DNA of 64,000 nt from Dryocosmus kuriphilus (Eukaryota; Arthropoda; Insecta; Hymenoptera; Cynipidae): NCBI GenBank assembly GCA_038277395.1, contig CM076190.1, positions 234,700,618 through 234,764,617 of the forward strand, read 5' to 3'. Shown here piece by piece: positions 20,495-31,073 of the stretch (its first letter is position 1; each line of letters starts with the position of its first letter). The notes under the pieces were generated by a model, which saw nothing but the letters and a program-made list of their open reading frames with translations, was not told the origin of the DNA and searched no databases. A program made the position numbers and the translations under genes.

Positions 20495-21245
20495 ATTTAT
20501 TTAAAGTACATAAATCCTATAAGATAAGAGAATATGCTCAATTATTAGGATTATTTATTTCTTGTGCGCCAGGAACTGAACATGGAATGTTGTATACAAA
20601 AAGTCTTGAAATAGATAAGTCAAAAGCATTATAACATAATCAAGGAAATTTCGAAAAGAAAGTGGTGATATCTAACTTTAAACGATTTAAATTGGAAATT
20701 TATTCTTTTTGCGGATGCTGCTCACTTTCAGGATAGGGAGCGTCTTGTAATAATGAAAACATTCGAGTTTTTTGGAGTTTTGTGGAAAAGTTGCATTTTA
20801 TAAATTATTTAGAATTATTTGCTGTGTTTTTTTAGAATTGAAAGCGTTTGCGAGTTCAAATAAAAATTTTGAAATTTTGATTAGAATTGATAATACAACC
20901 GCAATATCGTACTTTAACAAGATGGGTGGCTCACGACACATTAAATACCATGAATTAACCAAAAAACTTATGTGGAATTGGGCAGAAAAAAGACATCTGT
21001 AGCTCTTTGCCTCTTACATTCCAAGTAGTGAAAACCGTCAAGCTCATTTTCAATTCAGAATAACAAATATTGATACAGAATGGGAGTTAGCGAGTTATGC
21101 TTACAAAAAGATTGAAAAAAGATTTGGTTTTCCTGAAATAGATTTATTTGCGTCGCGTATAAATTCAAAATGCAAAGTTTATTGCACTTGGTCTAAAGAT
21201 CCAAATGCCACTGCAATCGATGCTTTTACAATCTCTTGGAGTAAT
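20495..21245 (+). pseudogene. DIRS-like RNase H and linker region
   Basis: Scattered frames show LKAFASSNKNFEILIRIDNT with TAISYFNKMGG (an RNase H aspartate in RIDNTTA), then ASYIPSSENRQAH, then the DIRS hallmark PEIDLFASRINSK and DAFTISW near 21145-21240. Stops and frameshifts are numerous. Confidence 0.75.
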
Positions 21246-21489
21246 TAAAAATTTTATGCATTTCCACCTTTCTCTGTAATATAATTAGTAAAGTATTACA
21301 AGAAATTGTAAACGAGAGAGCTACAGGAATTGTTATAGTACCATATTGGACTACAAAACCTTGGTTTCCCATATTTACAAATTTACTTTTAAGAAAGCTA
21401 TTAATTTTTAAAGCAAATAAAAAATTACTTTTATCTCCTTGTAGTTCTGTCGTACACCCATTGACCGATCGTCTTGTTCTGTTGACAGG

Positions 21490-23002
21490 GAAATTATCAG
21501 GCAAGCCTTTGAACGAGAAGTAAAAACTCGCACAGTCGATATTTTAATGTCGGTAATAGCGGATAGTACAATCAAACAATGTAGCTCTACTCTTATTGAT
21601 TGGAATAATTTTTGTAATAGGGAAAAAACATGTCCTTTTTCGGCACCTGTGGCAAAAGATTTAGAATATTTGACTGAAAAATTTGAAAGTGGATTATCCT
21701 ATGGATCACTAAATTCTGCAAAAGGAGCTATTGCACTTATTTTTTATTACAATTGTCCAGATAATCCATTACATTCAAAAAATTTTAGAGGCATTTAGAA
21801 AATTCGACCATCTGGAACAAAATATCAAAGAACTTGGGATACTAGTATTGTTTTAAATTTTATAGCCCTGTGATTTTCTTTAAAAGAATTATCGTTTGAA
21901 AAAAATAACCAAAACATCACTTATTTTGATCGCTCTTATAACTACACACCGTGCGAAAAATCTCGCGTCTATTAAAATTCAAAACATTCGCTTTTTAGAA
22001 TCAAAAATTGAAATAGAAATACCCGATATAATTAAAATATCAGCACCTGGTAAATGTCAACCTCTTCTCGTGCTACCATATTTTAAAGAAAACCCAGAAT
22101 AGTTAGCACACGGAGAAAAGAATCTGACTATTGTAGTAAGCTCAGCTCTCCATATTAAAGGACGGAACTTGAATGTGTGAAATTGGTATGAAGGTCTATC
22201 AGTATTGTTATCAACTCATAAATTTTTCCCATCGAATGTCTTATAGTATAAAAAAATGAAGTGCATGCTATTATTGGTAGAGTCATATGCTGTCAGAGCA
22301 ATGTTCATGGCATGCGTGAAATATACGATTTCAGCTTGCCTGTGGTTGCAAGAAACTCATCCGATTTCAGCAAGAGCACTCTTGAAATGGAGATGTTAGG
22401 CCGCGAACAACGTCGCTGCACGTGGCTTGGTTGCAAGTGAAATCTTGCTGAAATAGGATGAGTTTCTTACAGCAATAGCACCGTGAAGTGCAAGCTATTC
22501 TTGCAAGGCACAACTTCTATAAAATCATGAAACTTTTGACTTCTTTTTAGCATAAAGTGATCCCTGCTTGAAATCTATTAATTTTGCACCAGGATAACAG
22601 AAATGAAACCTGCTACAAAAGCATGACAAATGTTCTTACTATTATAGTCAGATTTTTTTCTCCGTGCAGCGTCAACATTAAAATATTTATTTAGAAGAAA
22701 AAAAATCAATAAGATGTAACGAAAAGAAATTTTTTGTGTCCACTAAAAAGTCTTATAACTCAGTAACTTCTCAAAATATAAGTAAAGGGATTAAAAAAGT
22801 ATTGACTGATAGTGGCATTGATGTAACAATTTTTTCGAGTCACTCTACTCGACATGCCCCAACATCAAAACCCTGTTCGAAAGGTATTGATATAAACATT
22901 ATAAAAAATACTGCTGGATGGTCTGAAAAATCAGCTGTTTTGCACAATTTTATAAAAAACCGGTATCTCAGAATAACGACAACTTTGCGTTTTCTTTACT
23001 GA
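21490..23002 (+). pseudogene. DIRS-like tyrosine recombinase, split by a MITE
   Basis: The N-terminal core-binding part (SSTLIDWNNFCNREKTCPF, 21590-21650) and the first catalytic arginine in LITTHRAKNLASI (about 21930-21970) precede the insertion. After 22667 the frame resumes with KKSYNSVTSQNISKGIKKVL and the HxxR box SSHSTRHAP near 22840, then INIIKNTAGWSEKSAVLHNF. The final tyrosine is likely that in NRYLR or nearby. It would integrate circular DNA when intact. Confidence 0.82.
22109..22666. mobile_element. 558 bp MITE (CACGGAGAAAA termini) in the recombinase
   Basis: Left end CACGGAGAAAAGAATCTGAC is the inverted partner of the right end, which reads GTCAGATTTTTTTCTCCGTG; similarity continues through TAGTAAG to about 32 bp. 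It sits between recombinase codons and is flanked by CA on both sides (GCA is an alternative reading). There is also internal inverted symmetry (GAAACTCATCC-GATTTCAGC against GCTGAAATAGGATGAGTTTC). No ORF. A similar CTCCGTG end lies alone at about 25346-25353. Confidence 0.8.
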
Positions 23003-23221
23003 CATAAGTCAGTGAATTCAGATTTAATTGTTTAATCATAATTGTTCATGTTTTCGTGTTACGAAATAAAAAAAAATGTATAGTACTCTTCATGTTTTTG
23101 CATAGTTGTTTAAAAGGTATTTATTTAAGTAAGAAAATAAACAAAAAAAAGTAAAGAGTACTCGCTATTTAGCGCTAAACAAGTATATTTATATATTTAC
23201 GAAAACAACGGTCGGAATATA

Positions 23222-25090
23222 ATTTACGATCAAACGAACTTACCTTAAGTGAAGTTCGATCGAAATTATATGAGATCCTTGTTTGAGTAATTAACGCCCT
23301 CCACAATATTATAAACCCCATCCTTTTTAAAATAAATAGCGACTACTCTTATGATATACTACTCTAAAAGATATGAGGAAAATGTCATCGAGGAGTTGAC
23401 TGAATATGCAGTCGATTTGTTTTTATCTCTCTGAAAAAGTTCGTGGTATAGTCACCGAATTCACGGTGTACTACATTTAATCACTCAAACAAGGATCTCA
23501 TATAATTTTGATCGAACCCCACTTAAGGCCATGTAAAAGGTGGGTCACATGACCAAGCCAGTCCTGAGATCGATATCTTTGCATGGTATTTAAAAATAAA
23601 ACTTAAAATAATGTGGAAAAAATTTGGGAAAATATTAATAAATGTAAAAGAACAGTGTGTGGCAAAGCGTGAATTCGGGGATCAATAAAAGTTTATTATA
23701 AAAAATAATAAATACCAACGGATGCACTTTGCACTAGGTACACGTTACTACTCTGTCGGTAAAGACGCAATATCGCTGTTGGTAAGTTATTATTGATTTT
23801 CTTTTAAGGCTGCAAGTGGCGCCAGGGCTGCTTTCTTATTTGGGATCAAAATTGTCAGAAACACGGTAACAAGTCTGAAAGTTTCCATCATATTGACGGA
23901 AATCAAAATTGTAATCGCATATTGCGACTTGAATGAAACTTGGTTTTATAAAGTTTTCGAGTTCATCGAATCCGAGTATAATCTCAAAATTAAAAAGTTC
24001 AAACATGCGATTGGATTAGCATGAAACTCATGAAACTTACATTCGCAAGGCTTTTGAGGTTACATAATCCGAATCTAACCTCAAAATAAAATGAAAAATG
24101 ACCAACATGATAAACTAAATTGTAAGAAGATTTCAGGATAAGCACAAAACCCGATGAAACTCGGTTTAAAATATTTTTAGTATTTTTGATGTGGCACATA
24201 AGAACCTTAGTCATGTCGCTTATGTCTGTCATTTCATTGCGTTCGTTTCAAGATGTGCGGTCGGTAATGTAGGCAAATTTTTAAATTTTTTTTCAAAATC
24301 TTTTTTACAATTATAAACATATTCAGGACCAGATAAAACTTCCTTATTCTTTTAGTATTTAATTTCTCAACTGTGGAACTCCACATCTCATTTTGTGCTT
24401 TATGCTATATGTGAATCAAACTCATGCACTGCATTACCCTAATTACTCACGGCCAGCGGAAAATCTCCAAATGCTCCGATAGGCGGCCGGGCTTGTTATA
24501 CCAGATGATAATTTTATAACCAAAGTTTTTTTGCTGTATTACAAGTGCAAATATTATTACTTGTAATTTTTGTGTACAATGTTCGTGATAAATGTTTGTG
24601 TTGTTTCGTTCCAAGTTTCATGGATAATATTCTCAAAACTGTTCCATTCCAAAACTGAAAATCGCGTGCAATGTCCTGCAATCACGTTCTATAACACGGT
24701 TGGTAATCGGTATTACTCCAAGTTTTGTATTAACAAAAAAAACTTTTTCTACAATTGTAAGTATTTAGGACTAGACGCTCCATCCTTACTGCCTTGTATT
24801 TATTGTGCCAAATTTTCAAAGCGATTTATTATTCCGTGCGGACATGAGTTGGGACAAAAGAAATACCTATAATACTTCCAGTTTTATTTTCCTTCAATAA
24901 TTTTTTTTCGAATTTCCAACGAAACAAAGTAGAGGCTGCAACGTTATTGGCTCCTCTTTCATTTTCCAAGCTTTCAGAGCGATACTTTATTTCTTTTGGA
25001 CATGAGTTGGGACAAACGAAATTCAGGACTAGTTTGGTCACGTGACCCACCTTTTACATGGCCTTAAGGCAAGTTCGTTTGATCGTAAAT
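23222..25090. mobile_element. Foldback element with ~73 bp arms, split by an insertion
   Basis: Left arm 23222-23292 runs from ATTTACGATCAAACGAACTT to CCTTGTTTGAGTAATT. The right arm is its inverted copy but is in two pieces, 23479-23526 and 25064-25090, because a TTAA-flanked element sits at 23527-25063. Removing that insert gives a structure of about 330 bp with a ~186 bp loop. It has no coding capacity. Confidence 0.8.
23527..25063. mobile_element. Non-autonomous piggyBac-like (TTAA) element, 1537 bp
   Basis: TTAA duplications at 23523-23526 and 25064-25067 flank it. Its ends are inverted repeats of about 40 bp: GGCCATGTAAAAGGTGGGTC on the left and its complement on the right, continuing through CACATGACCAAGCCAGTCCTGAG-like sequence. 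Inside are short tandem duplications (GACATGAGTTGGGACAAA near 24842 and 25003) and no transposase. TTAA target choice is the piggyBac hallmark, but family membership rests on that alone. Confidence 0.82.
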
Positions 25091-25558
25091 AAACAATCTA
25101 ACTAACCTGGGAAATATAAAAAGGGATTAGCTTTTGTGTTACTCTACTCTTGGTACAATCGGACCTTAATAAAGAGATTATCCTTCGCCCCCATGTTTTG
25201 ATGATTTTGAACATTTTCTCAGGAGGCCTGGCTTTTCGTTTCGTTTTTTCGGCGGGAAACGTAACAATTCTCTTCAGCAATCGTCAGAAATCCTGAATTT
25301 TTTTCTGGTCATTTCTGACTTTCTTTTTAGAAGGGTATACATTTTTCTCCGTGTAAAGAAAGGTAGAAATAATTGAAATTAATAAGTAAAGAAATCATGG
25401 TCATTTACTGACGAATTTTATAATTCTTTTGGCCCATTGAACCCAAATGCAAACCATTTTCGAATGTTTTCAAAGAAATATGGAATAAACTGAATTATTC
25501 AGAAATGTAAAATTTGAACCTGAGTCGGAAGAAAGTGAAAAAGTGTATCATTACATAC
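25091..25558. other. Non-coding, with a lone MITE-like end
   Basis: TTTTTCTCCGTG at 25342-25353 matches the end of the MITE at 22109, but no partner end was found. The 3' side of the WAP-like exon begins at 25559. Confidence 0.4.
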
Positions 25559-25981
25559 CTTTCGCTAACGCAACACTTTTGTGGAGCAATACAGTCCAAA
25601 TCGTTTTGGCAGTTGGAATTGCAAACAAGAGGCTCGTCGAATGGGCAAGTGCCGGGTCTCTTAAGCTTTAGATTGGAGGGGCAGCAAACGCCATATTCCT
25701 GGTTAGGTTCTACCAAGCACCGATAAAGTGGTGGACAGTTAGGTTTTCCAGGTGAGTCCCCACAAAGAAACGGTCGTAGTGAATCGGTGATCTGTAGAGG
25801 CTCGCCAGTCGGGCATACAGTTTGCTAAGGATTTAGCTTTTCGACAAGTAGGTATTGGAGCACATGGCGGTCGAGCACAAGGAACTTTAATCAATTCGCA
25901 AGACTGCGTTGAACTTGGGCAGGTGATTCCTCGACAGGGATCTCGACACTCACATTTTGGGCACCCCGTCTCTGTTTCGAT
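25559..25981 (-). CDS. Exon of a cysteine-rich secreted protein (antistasin-like end, WAP domain)
   Basis: A minus-strand exon bounded by an acceptor (ATCATTTTAG before 25981) and a donor (AAAG then GTATGT, 25558-25553), 423 nt. It encodes an antistasin-like end (TGCPKCECRDPCRGITCP), a Cys-rich block (CELIKVPCARPPCAPIPTC), a CPPLYRCLVEPNQEYGVCC motif and a WAP four-disulfide core (GTCPFDEP, CNSNCQNDLDC, CCVSE). Such proteins are secreted protease inhibitors or matrix proteins. The frame shifts by one base near 25830, between LANC and TGEPL, so either the locus is damaged or the assembly has an indel. Other exons were not identified; upstream ones would lie at higher coordinates. Confidence 0.75.
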
Positions 25982-26754
25982 CTAAAATGATTAGGTATTA
26001 TCATTCATATTATAATAGTGAAACTTAATCTCACATACGAAGCAATATATCACATTACGTTTTTTTCTTATCAGGTCGCAGAATCGATTAGACGATCCAT
26101 TCTGGAATAACCTACGTACATAAATCATGAAAAAAATAGATTTAAATGAAAATTTATTTAAGGCAATTCTAGACGACGCGACGCAATGCACAGTGAACTG
26201 AACTAGGAATTTACTATTCCAAATCACCTACAGCCTACAATTCTTGACCGATTTTCAATTCATTGTTACAGAAATGATCAGCAATAGATGCTTAAGATCG
26301 CTATTGAATTGGATTTTTGAATATAATATTTTTGATCTTTACATAAATAACTCATTTCATCCCAATCTTGATACAAATGGATGTCAAAGCATCTAACGAA
26401 CATAAATAATACTGCGTTATAGTGAAAAAATAAATTTTCACGAAACATGGTAGACGTTGTAGGTCTAGCGGAACTAAAAAAGAGTGTCATATGCAAAATC
26501 TCTCATACAACCCAAAAATCTGCTTTTATGGTCAAAAACCCGTTTTTTTTTATTCGATTTAAAATTTTTTTTCGTTCTAAAATAAAAAAGCACATCTTGC
26601 TAACCAAATATTGTTCATTGTATCACGGTGAAAAATCACGAAGCTACATTAGAACATATTACGAAGTTTCTAATTTTTTCCAGATTTTTTCCACTTTAAC
26701 AACAATTTAATAACATTTTTTGATACCCAAAAACTTTTATCTGGTAATATGTGT
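25982..26754. other. Intronic or intergenic sequence
   Basis: Probably intron of the WAP-like gene on its left side. ORFs are short and low complexity; nothing else recognised. Confidence 0.4.
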
Positions 26755-27695
26755 AAAGTATGTCCAATTCCGCGTGTAATGAGCTTTTTTTTGATTAGAA
26801 TTGGTTGAAATTTGACTGAGTTATTGTATTAAAGGTAATTTAGCTTAAGATTCAATTCTCGTCTAATGAGCTTTTTTTATTAGAACTGGATATTCGTTGA
26901 ATCGTTGTTCTCTGAAGCAGTACTCAGTTCTAATAGTGAAAAATATCAAATCATATAAAAAACGCTAAAAATAACACAATAGAAATGTCAAAAGCCATTT
27001 CTGGCAACACATTAGTGCAAAAATTTCCTTGTTAACAACAGAAATGCCGACTACGGAAACGTTGTTCACGAATTTTTGAGTGCCTACGGCAAAATGGGCT
27101 GCAACATGTGTATCAAGCTTCACTTTTTGCGCTCGCATTTAGATTTTTTCCGGCCAATCTAGGCAAGCTCAGTGACGAACAAGGTGGAAGATATCATCAA
27201 GAAATTGAAGTCACTGAAAAACGTTTCCGAGAGAAAAGCAGCATCGACATGCTCTTAGTAGTGACGAAAAGTAGTCTGTTGGTCACTTAAACGCGTAACA
27301 GAAGAGGCATTGTACAAACGAAAAAGATCAAATAAACATTTTTAAGCCTTGCTTTTGAATTTGAATACATTTACTGAAAAAAGTTCTTAAATCCAAAAAA
27401 ATATAGCCAAACAAATATTTTCTTTTGTGCAATACTTTGATTAGTTAAATTCAGTTAAAGATATTTAAATAAAGTAATGTGCATTTAAGTTGTTACAGCG
27501 TTTCTCTTTTATCATTAAAATATGTTTCTTGGACTTAAGAAATATTTCTTTGGCCATATTCTGCTCTACCATTCTTTAAATCAAAGAAATTTTCTTTGAC
27601 TCAAAATGTTTTTTCCTCTATATTCTATAACTTAGTTAAATTTGAACCCATTCTAATAAAAAAAAGCTCCATGCACGCGGAATTGAACGCACTTT
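26755..27695. mobile_element. TIR element carrying an orphan transposon protein fragment
   Basis: Long imperfect terminal inverted repeats of 65-80 bp bound it. The left AAAGTATGTCCAATTCCGCG matches the complement of the right end (AAAGTGCGTTCAATTCCGCG), followed on both sides by ATGAGCTTTTTTTT or a close variant, then ATTAGAAT and GGTT-AAATTT. A second copy of the same motif (TTCAATTCTCGTCTAATGAG) follows the left end at 26848-26890. Inside lies a fragment of a conserved arthropod transposon-associated protein. No target duplication could be fixed. Confidence 0.65.
27068..27345 (+). pseudogene. Orphan transposon protein, C-terminal part
   Basis: The peptide MGCNMCIKLHFLRSHLDFF runs, after one frame change, into LGKLSDEQGGRYHQEIEV and EKRFREKSSIDML. 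This matches, from memory, a protein repeated in many arthropod and cnidarian genomes whose C-terminus reads CNMSLKIHFLHSHL then SDEHGERFHQDI. Its function is unsettled; RNase H-like transposase is plausible. The N-terminal and middle parts of the same protein type lie at 52640-53830. This copy is truncated and frameshifted. Confidence 0.65.
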
Positions 27696-27724
27696 CAATA
27701 CATTAACAGAAAAAATTATTAGTA

Positions 27725-28195
27725 GGTGTGTCGGTTAATAATGTCGCTTTTACTAAGAGATGGCTTACTAATACGTTTGTTGGTACAGACTTATGATGTT
27801 TATGGCGTTTTGAAGGTTAGACACATGTACGTCATCAAAAGGCAATTTATTGTTGATTGACATTGTGCAAAAAACATAGTTTCTTATAGCTTTAAAAGTG
27901 TCGAATTACGTACCAGAAAACCCCGTTTTGTGGAGAATTTTAATAATCTTCTTTCATTTGAAGAAAACGGCCGCTGAAGTTATCGATTGTTAGTTGAAGC
28001 TTATGGTGATCATGTCATAATCTAGAAAACTTGTGAACGATGGTTTCAACGGTCTAAAACTGGTAACTTCAATGTAAAAGACAAGGAGCGCCCAGGTCAA
28101 CCGAAAAAGCTCGAAGATGCAGATTTGAAAGCTTTGTTGGATGACGACTCAAGTTAAACGTTGAAGCAATTGGAAAATGCATTGAATATTGCCTA
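27725..28195 (+). pseudogene. Mariner 5' fragment (cecropia/mellifera-like)
   Basis: A TA followed by GGTGTGTCGGTTAATAATGT at 27725 looks like a mariner terminus. About 230 bp on, broken frames give the N-terminal DNA-binding region: LLSFEENGR, LLVEAYGDHVI, CERWFQRSKTGNFNVKDKER and LEDADLKALLDDD, then stops at 28156. The catalytic domain is absent. It is a third mariner type, distinct from those at 1634 and 8991. Confidence 0.65.
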
Positions 28196-28199
28196 ACCC

Positions 28200-28640
28200 T
28201 GCTGGAAGTAAAGAGATAGAAAGAGATAGAAAAAAGGGGATAGAAAGAGATAAAAATTTTTATCTCTTCCAAGTATCTGATTTGCATCCCCAAAACGCTA
28301 TCTCCATCTATCTCTGAGTCTATCCACAGCTTCCAGGAATATCTATCTCTTTCTATCCCTTAGTCTATCTTGCATGTCCTGGAATATCTAGCTCTTCCTA
28401 TCCCTTAGTCTATTCCTATTTCAGATCATATCTGTCTCTTTCTATCCCTATGTCTATCCCTGTGTGCTGTAATGTCTATCTCTTTCTATCTCTTGGTCTA
28501 TCTCTTGTCAAAAAATTTGAATCTCTTTTTATCCCTTTGTCTATCCTTAGTATCATTTATCGGATGCTCATCTCTATCCAAGATTATTCTTCGCTTATGC
28601 ATGTCTAACACTTTCTATCTCTTTGCCAATGCCCGTATAG
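28200..28640. repeat. Pyrimidine-rich tandem repeat (TATCTCTTTCTATCCC)
   Basis: Imperfect ~55-65 bp units each contain TATCTCTTTCTATCCCTTAGTCTATC or close variants, at least six copies. At the left edge the motif also occurs inverted (GGGATAGAAAGAGATA), making a foldback with the first units. The short open frame here is repeat-derived. Confidence 0.75.
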
Positions 28641-29149
28641 AAAATTATCGGTGACGTTAAGTAGAGGTGAAAATTTTTTGTATGTTTAAACGCTAGTCTA
28701 TCTAGACGAGCTAATCTAGAGCTAGTTTTGAAGAGCAGTCTTTTGGCCTAGCTAGAAACTCCAGTCAGACGTAAATAAATAAACAAACAAGTAAAAATAG
28801 TGAATAATATATAAATCGTAAATAATAAATGACTGAATAATATTCTTATAATAAAAAAGTAGTAATTTATATCTAAATTATATCTTAAATATAATATAAT
28901 ATCTTATATCTATATCTTATAATATCTAATATCTTATTCTAATAATATTCTTCTAGAACTATAGTCTCAAGAGCTATAGACCAAACTATAAGGAAATAGT
29001 TAATTAAAAATATTAATGAAAAAATTCTACTTAGCCAACGAACTGATTGTTCTTAACACAACCTAACTTACATATTAAATAAACGCTAGAAAAATGTATT
29101 CATAGAAAATTCGTCACACCGATAATCAAACCATAATAGCCTAAGTATA
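28641..29149. other. AT-rich, no gene seen
   Basis: Contains a CTAG-rich patch (28690-28770) and ATATCTTATA runs (28870-28950). Confidence 0.4.
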
Positions 29150-29690
29150 AATTGCTGGCGCTACATAGAGGAGAGATAGGTTGGAAAAGAATAGGAGAGA
29201 TTAAAACCCTCACCGCCATGTCAGAAGAATTGTGCAGACGGCACTGGCACCAGCACCCTCAACCGCAACAGACTGTGTCGGGGACTAACCAGAGGTCAAA
29301 AGCCTCGAAGAGAGAATGTTCTTGCTCTCGTTTGATTTCGAGAGAAGGGCACTTACGCATTCACTTGAATTCAGGAAGGAGTTCCAAAGGAAAGCCCAGG
29401 AACTGAGGAAGAGGGTAAAGAAGGAAGAGGAATGAGAGGAGAAAAGGTTGGAAGAAGGGAGAACAGAGGGACGGAGGAGGTTTTTGGAGACGAGGAGGAG
29501 GCAGCAATTGTAGTAAAGAGAGGAGACGCGTCAGGGGAAATTGGTGGCAGCGGAGCAGGCGGAGAAATGTAGGGAGGAATGTAAACAGCGACGGGAGGAG
29601 AATCAGAGGGGATAGGCGGAATACAGCAGAGAGCTGCGGAGGAGGCGGCGTTTATGCTAGCTGGTCGTGGCCTTGGGGTTATGATCATAT
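29150..29690 (+). pseudogene. Decayed paralogue of the zinc-finger retroelement ORF
   Basis: In the frame giving HRHVRRIVQTALAPAPSTAT, this stretch matches the ORF at 34600-34854 (HSHRHVRRMISRAQSPAPPP) in order and spacing. It continues into a strongly charged coiled-coil-like segment (LEFRKEFQRKAQELRKRVKK) and a Glu/Gly/Arg-rich tail in broken frames. The GC- and AG-rich composition differs from the flanks. The N-terminal zinc finger is lost. Likely a 5' fragment of the same non-LTR-type element. Confidence 0.45.
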
Positions 29691-30098
29691 TAGGGAAGAA
29701 CTGTTAGAGACGAACCCTCGAAGGGTTCAACTTTCCGGGAATGCACCCGAACCCCGATTGAGGGGTGGGGTGAACTGCGAAAGTTACCGGGCGAGTGGCG
29801 GTGTCGGCGGCCGAGCCCGGTTGGAAAGGTTGGAGACCTACGAAGGGTCCCGACCGGCGGTCGGGTGCCGGGCTCATCATACGCCTGGAGCAGTCAGTCT
29901 GAGTTTGTCTCTCCCGCCCTTCGCCCAAATCTCGAGTGTCTCGGATTCTGGCATAGTTCATCGACATAATTACGAATTCGGATTTGAGGAGTTTATCGCT
30001 GGTATTGCTGTGTGATAGAATTCAGTGTAATCTTCACGAAACCCCACCTAATATATACAAGTAAATATTAAGATGTGCTTTTTATTGTCTTCTCCCGT
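29691..30098. other. GC-rich non-coding patch
   Basis: 29700-29900 is GC- and CpG-rich (CCGGTTGG, GGGTCCCGACCGGCGGTCGGG hairpin core). It may be leader or tail of the element on its left; no domain seen. Confidence 0.3.
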
Positions 30099-30904
30099 TC
30101 ACGGCGTCCAAATCCTTGTTCCCATCCTCGGTAGCGTTCCTGCGATAAAAATGACACCAGTGATAATACTTTGTAATGTCTCCAAAGAATCATCTCCCGA
30201 GTTGTACTTTTCAATTATTTCAATAATTTCAGGATCGATTTGAACAACATTCTTGCTCGATTCCTGCCTTAAAGAGGCCACTAATAGATCAAATGACACT
30301 AGGAGCTTGTGCATTAAATCTTCATTGGTAGAAAGTCGAGAGCACTTTCGTCTGTTGAATTCTCTGAATAGCTTGAAATCCTTATTACGTGCTTCAGGAG
30401 CTTCTTCTAAATACTGTCCGATTGGAAGCAAAAAATGCTGCATAAACCTTGCTCCATGTAGCAACATTTTGTGTCATGTTGGAGGTATAAAGTACCACGG
30501 GTAGATACTAACGTACAATTGTGCTGTCTCAAATGCGATCTTGTTAAAAAACATGGGGGAACTTTTGTACTACTTGTCAACACTTGTAAAATTCGAGAAA
30601 ATCTCACAATCAATTCTTTATTTACTCCTGTTATTTCAGCAGATAGATCAGGATCCGCGAAGAATGTTCTTGCGGTATTACTACTGTTTGAGTGACCAGT
30701 ACCATGACTTGGTAGATCTATGATCAAACCAGTTCTTTCTTTGAACTCCTTGCATATTCGTGTATAAGCAGCGTCCTTTGATTTCTTTTCCTCATCTGTG
30801 ACTACACACCGCTTCTTAAAATCTGCACGATAGCCGACGTGAATTGTATATTCAAAAGATAACATCATGGTCGTTTTAAGCCATGCAGGGGCCCTTGGGC
30901 ACAC
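30099..30904 (-). pseudogene. Orphan insect repeat ORF (NTARxFF / ARNKD type)
   Basis: The minus strand encodes FEYTIHVGYRADFKK, GLIIDLPSHGTGHSNSSNTA with RTFFADPDLSAEITG, then RFSRILQVLTSS. After a one-base frame change near 30470 it continues HGARFMQHFLLPIGQYLEEA, PEARNKDFKLFREFNRRKCS and DLMHKLLVSFDLLVASLR. I recognise this as a protein repeated many times in aphid, ant and other insect genomes, probably transposon-encoded, without an assigned function. No start codon of the native protein is evident and the frame break argues for a fossil copy. Confidence 0.6.
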
Positions 30905-31073
30905 TACAATTTGGAGCCCCTATACAAAGAACAAAACGTGTGAATGATAACAAAAACAATTACTTAAATATTTTAAAGATACTTATATTTCATTATTTTA
31001 ATGATTAACATATGTACATAAATTAAATATACGTAATTACTGTTATAAGTAGCAAAACTAACAAATTACTTGT

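Larger units (their letters stand above)
19765..23002 (+). mobile_element. DIRS-like tyrosine-recombinase retrotransposon
   Basis: Domain order is reverse transcriptase, RNase H region, then tyrosine recombinase, with no DDE integrase, which defines the DIRS order. The separate ORF remnants are listed individually. The element is decayed (many stops) and carries a 558 bp MITE in the recombinase. Its terminal split or inverted repeats were not identified, so the ends are approximate. The foldback at 23222 starts 220 bp further on and may or may not be part of it. Confidence 0.83.

Noticed and set aside
24570..24872. 100-codon ORF inside the TTAA element as a transposase
   Set aside because: No DDD motif or Cys-rich tail of piggyBac; composition is low complexity and part lies in an internal duplication.
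28069..28293. Minus-strand ORF across 28069-28293
   Set aside because: Antisense to a mariner fragment and a tandem repeat.
29220..29400. C2H2 zinc-finger reading (CSCSRLISREGHLRIHLNSG)
   Set aside because: The paralogous frame (HRHVRR...) aligns with the ORF at 34600 and is the better reading; the finger lacks proper spacing.
29371..29688. Pro/Ser-rich 105-codon minus-strand ORF
   Set aside because: Shadow of the AG-rich plus-strand tail of the retroelement fragment; simple-sequence composition.
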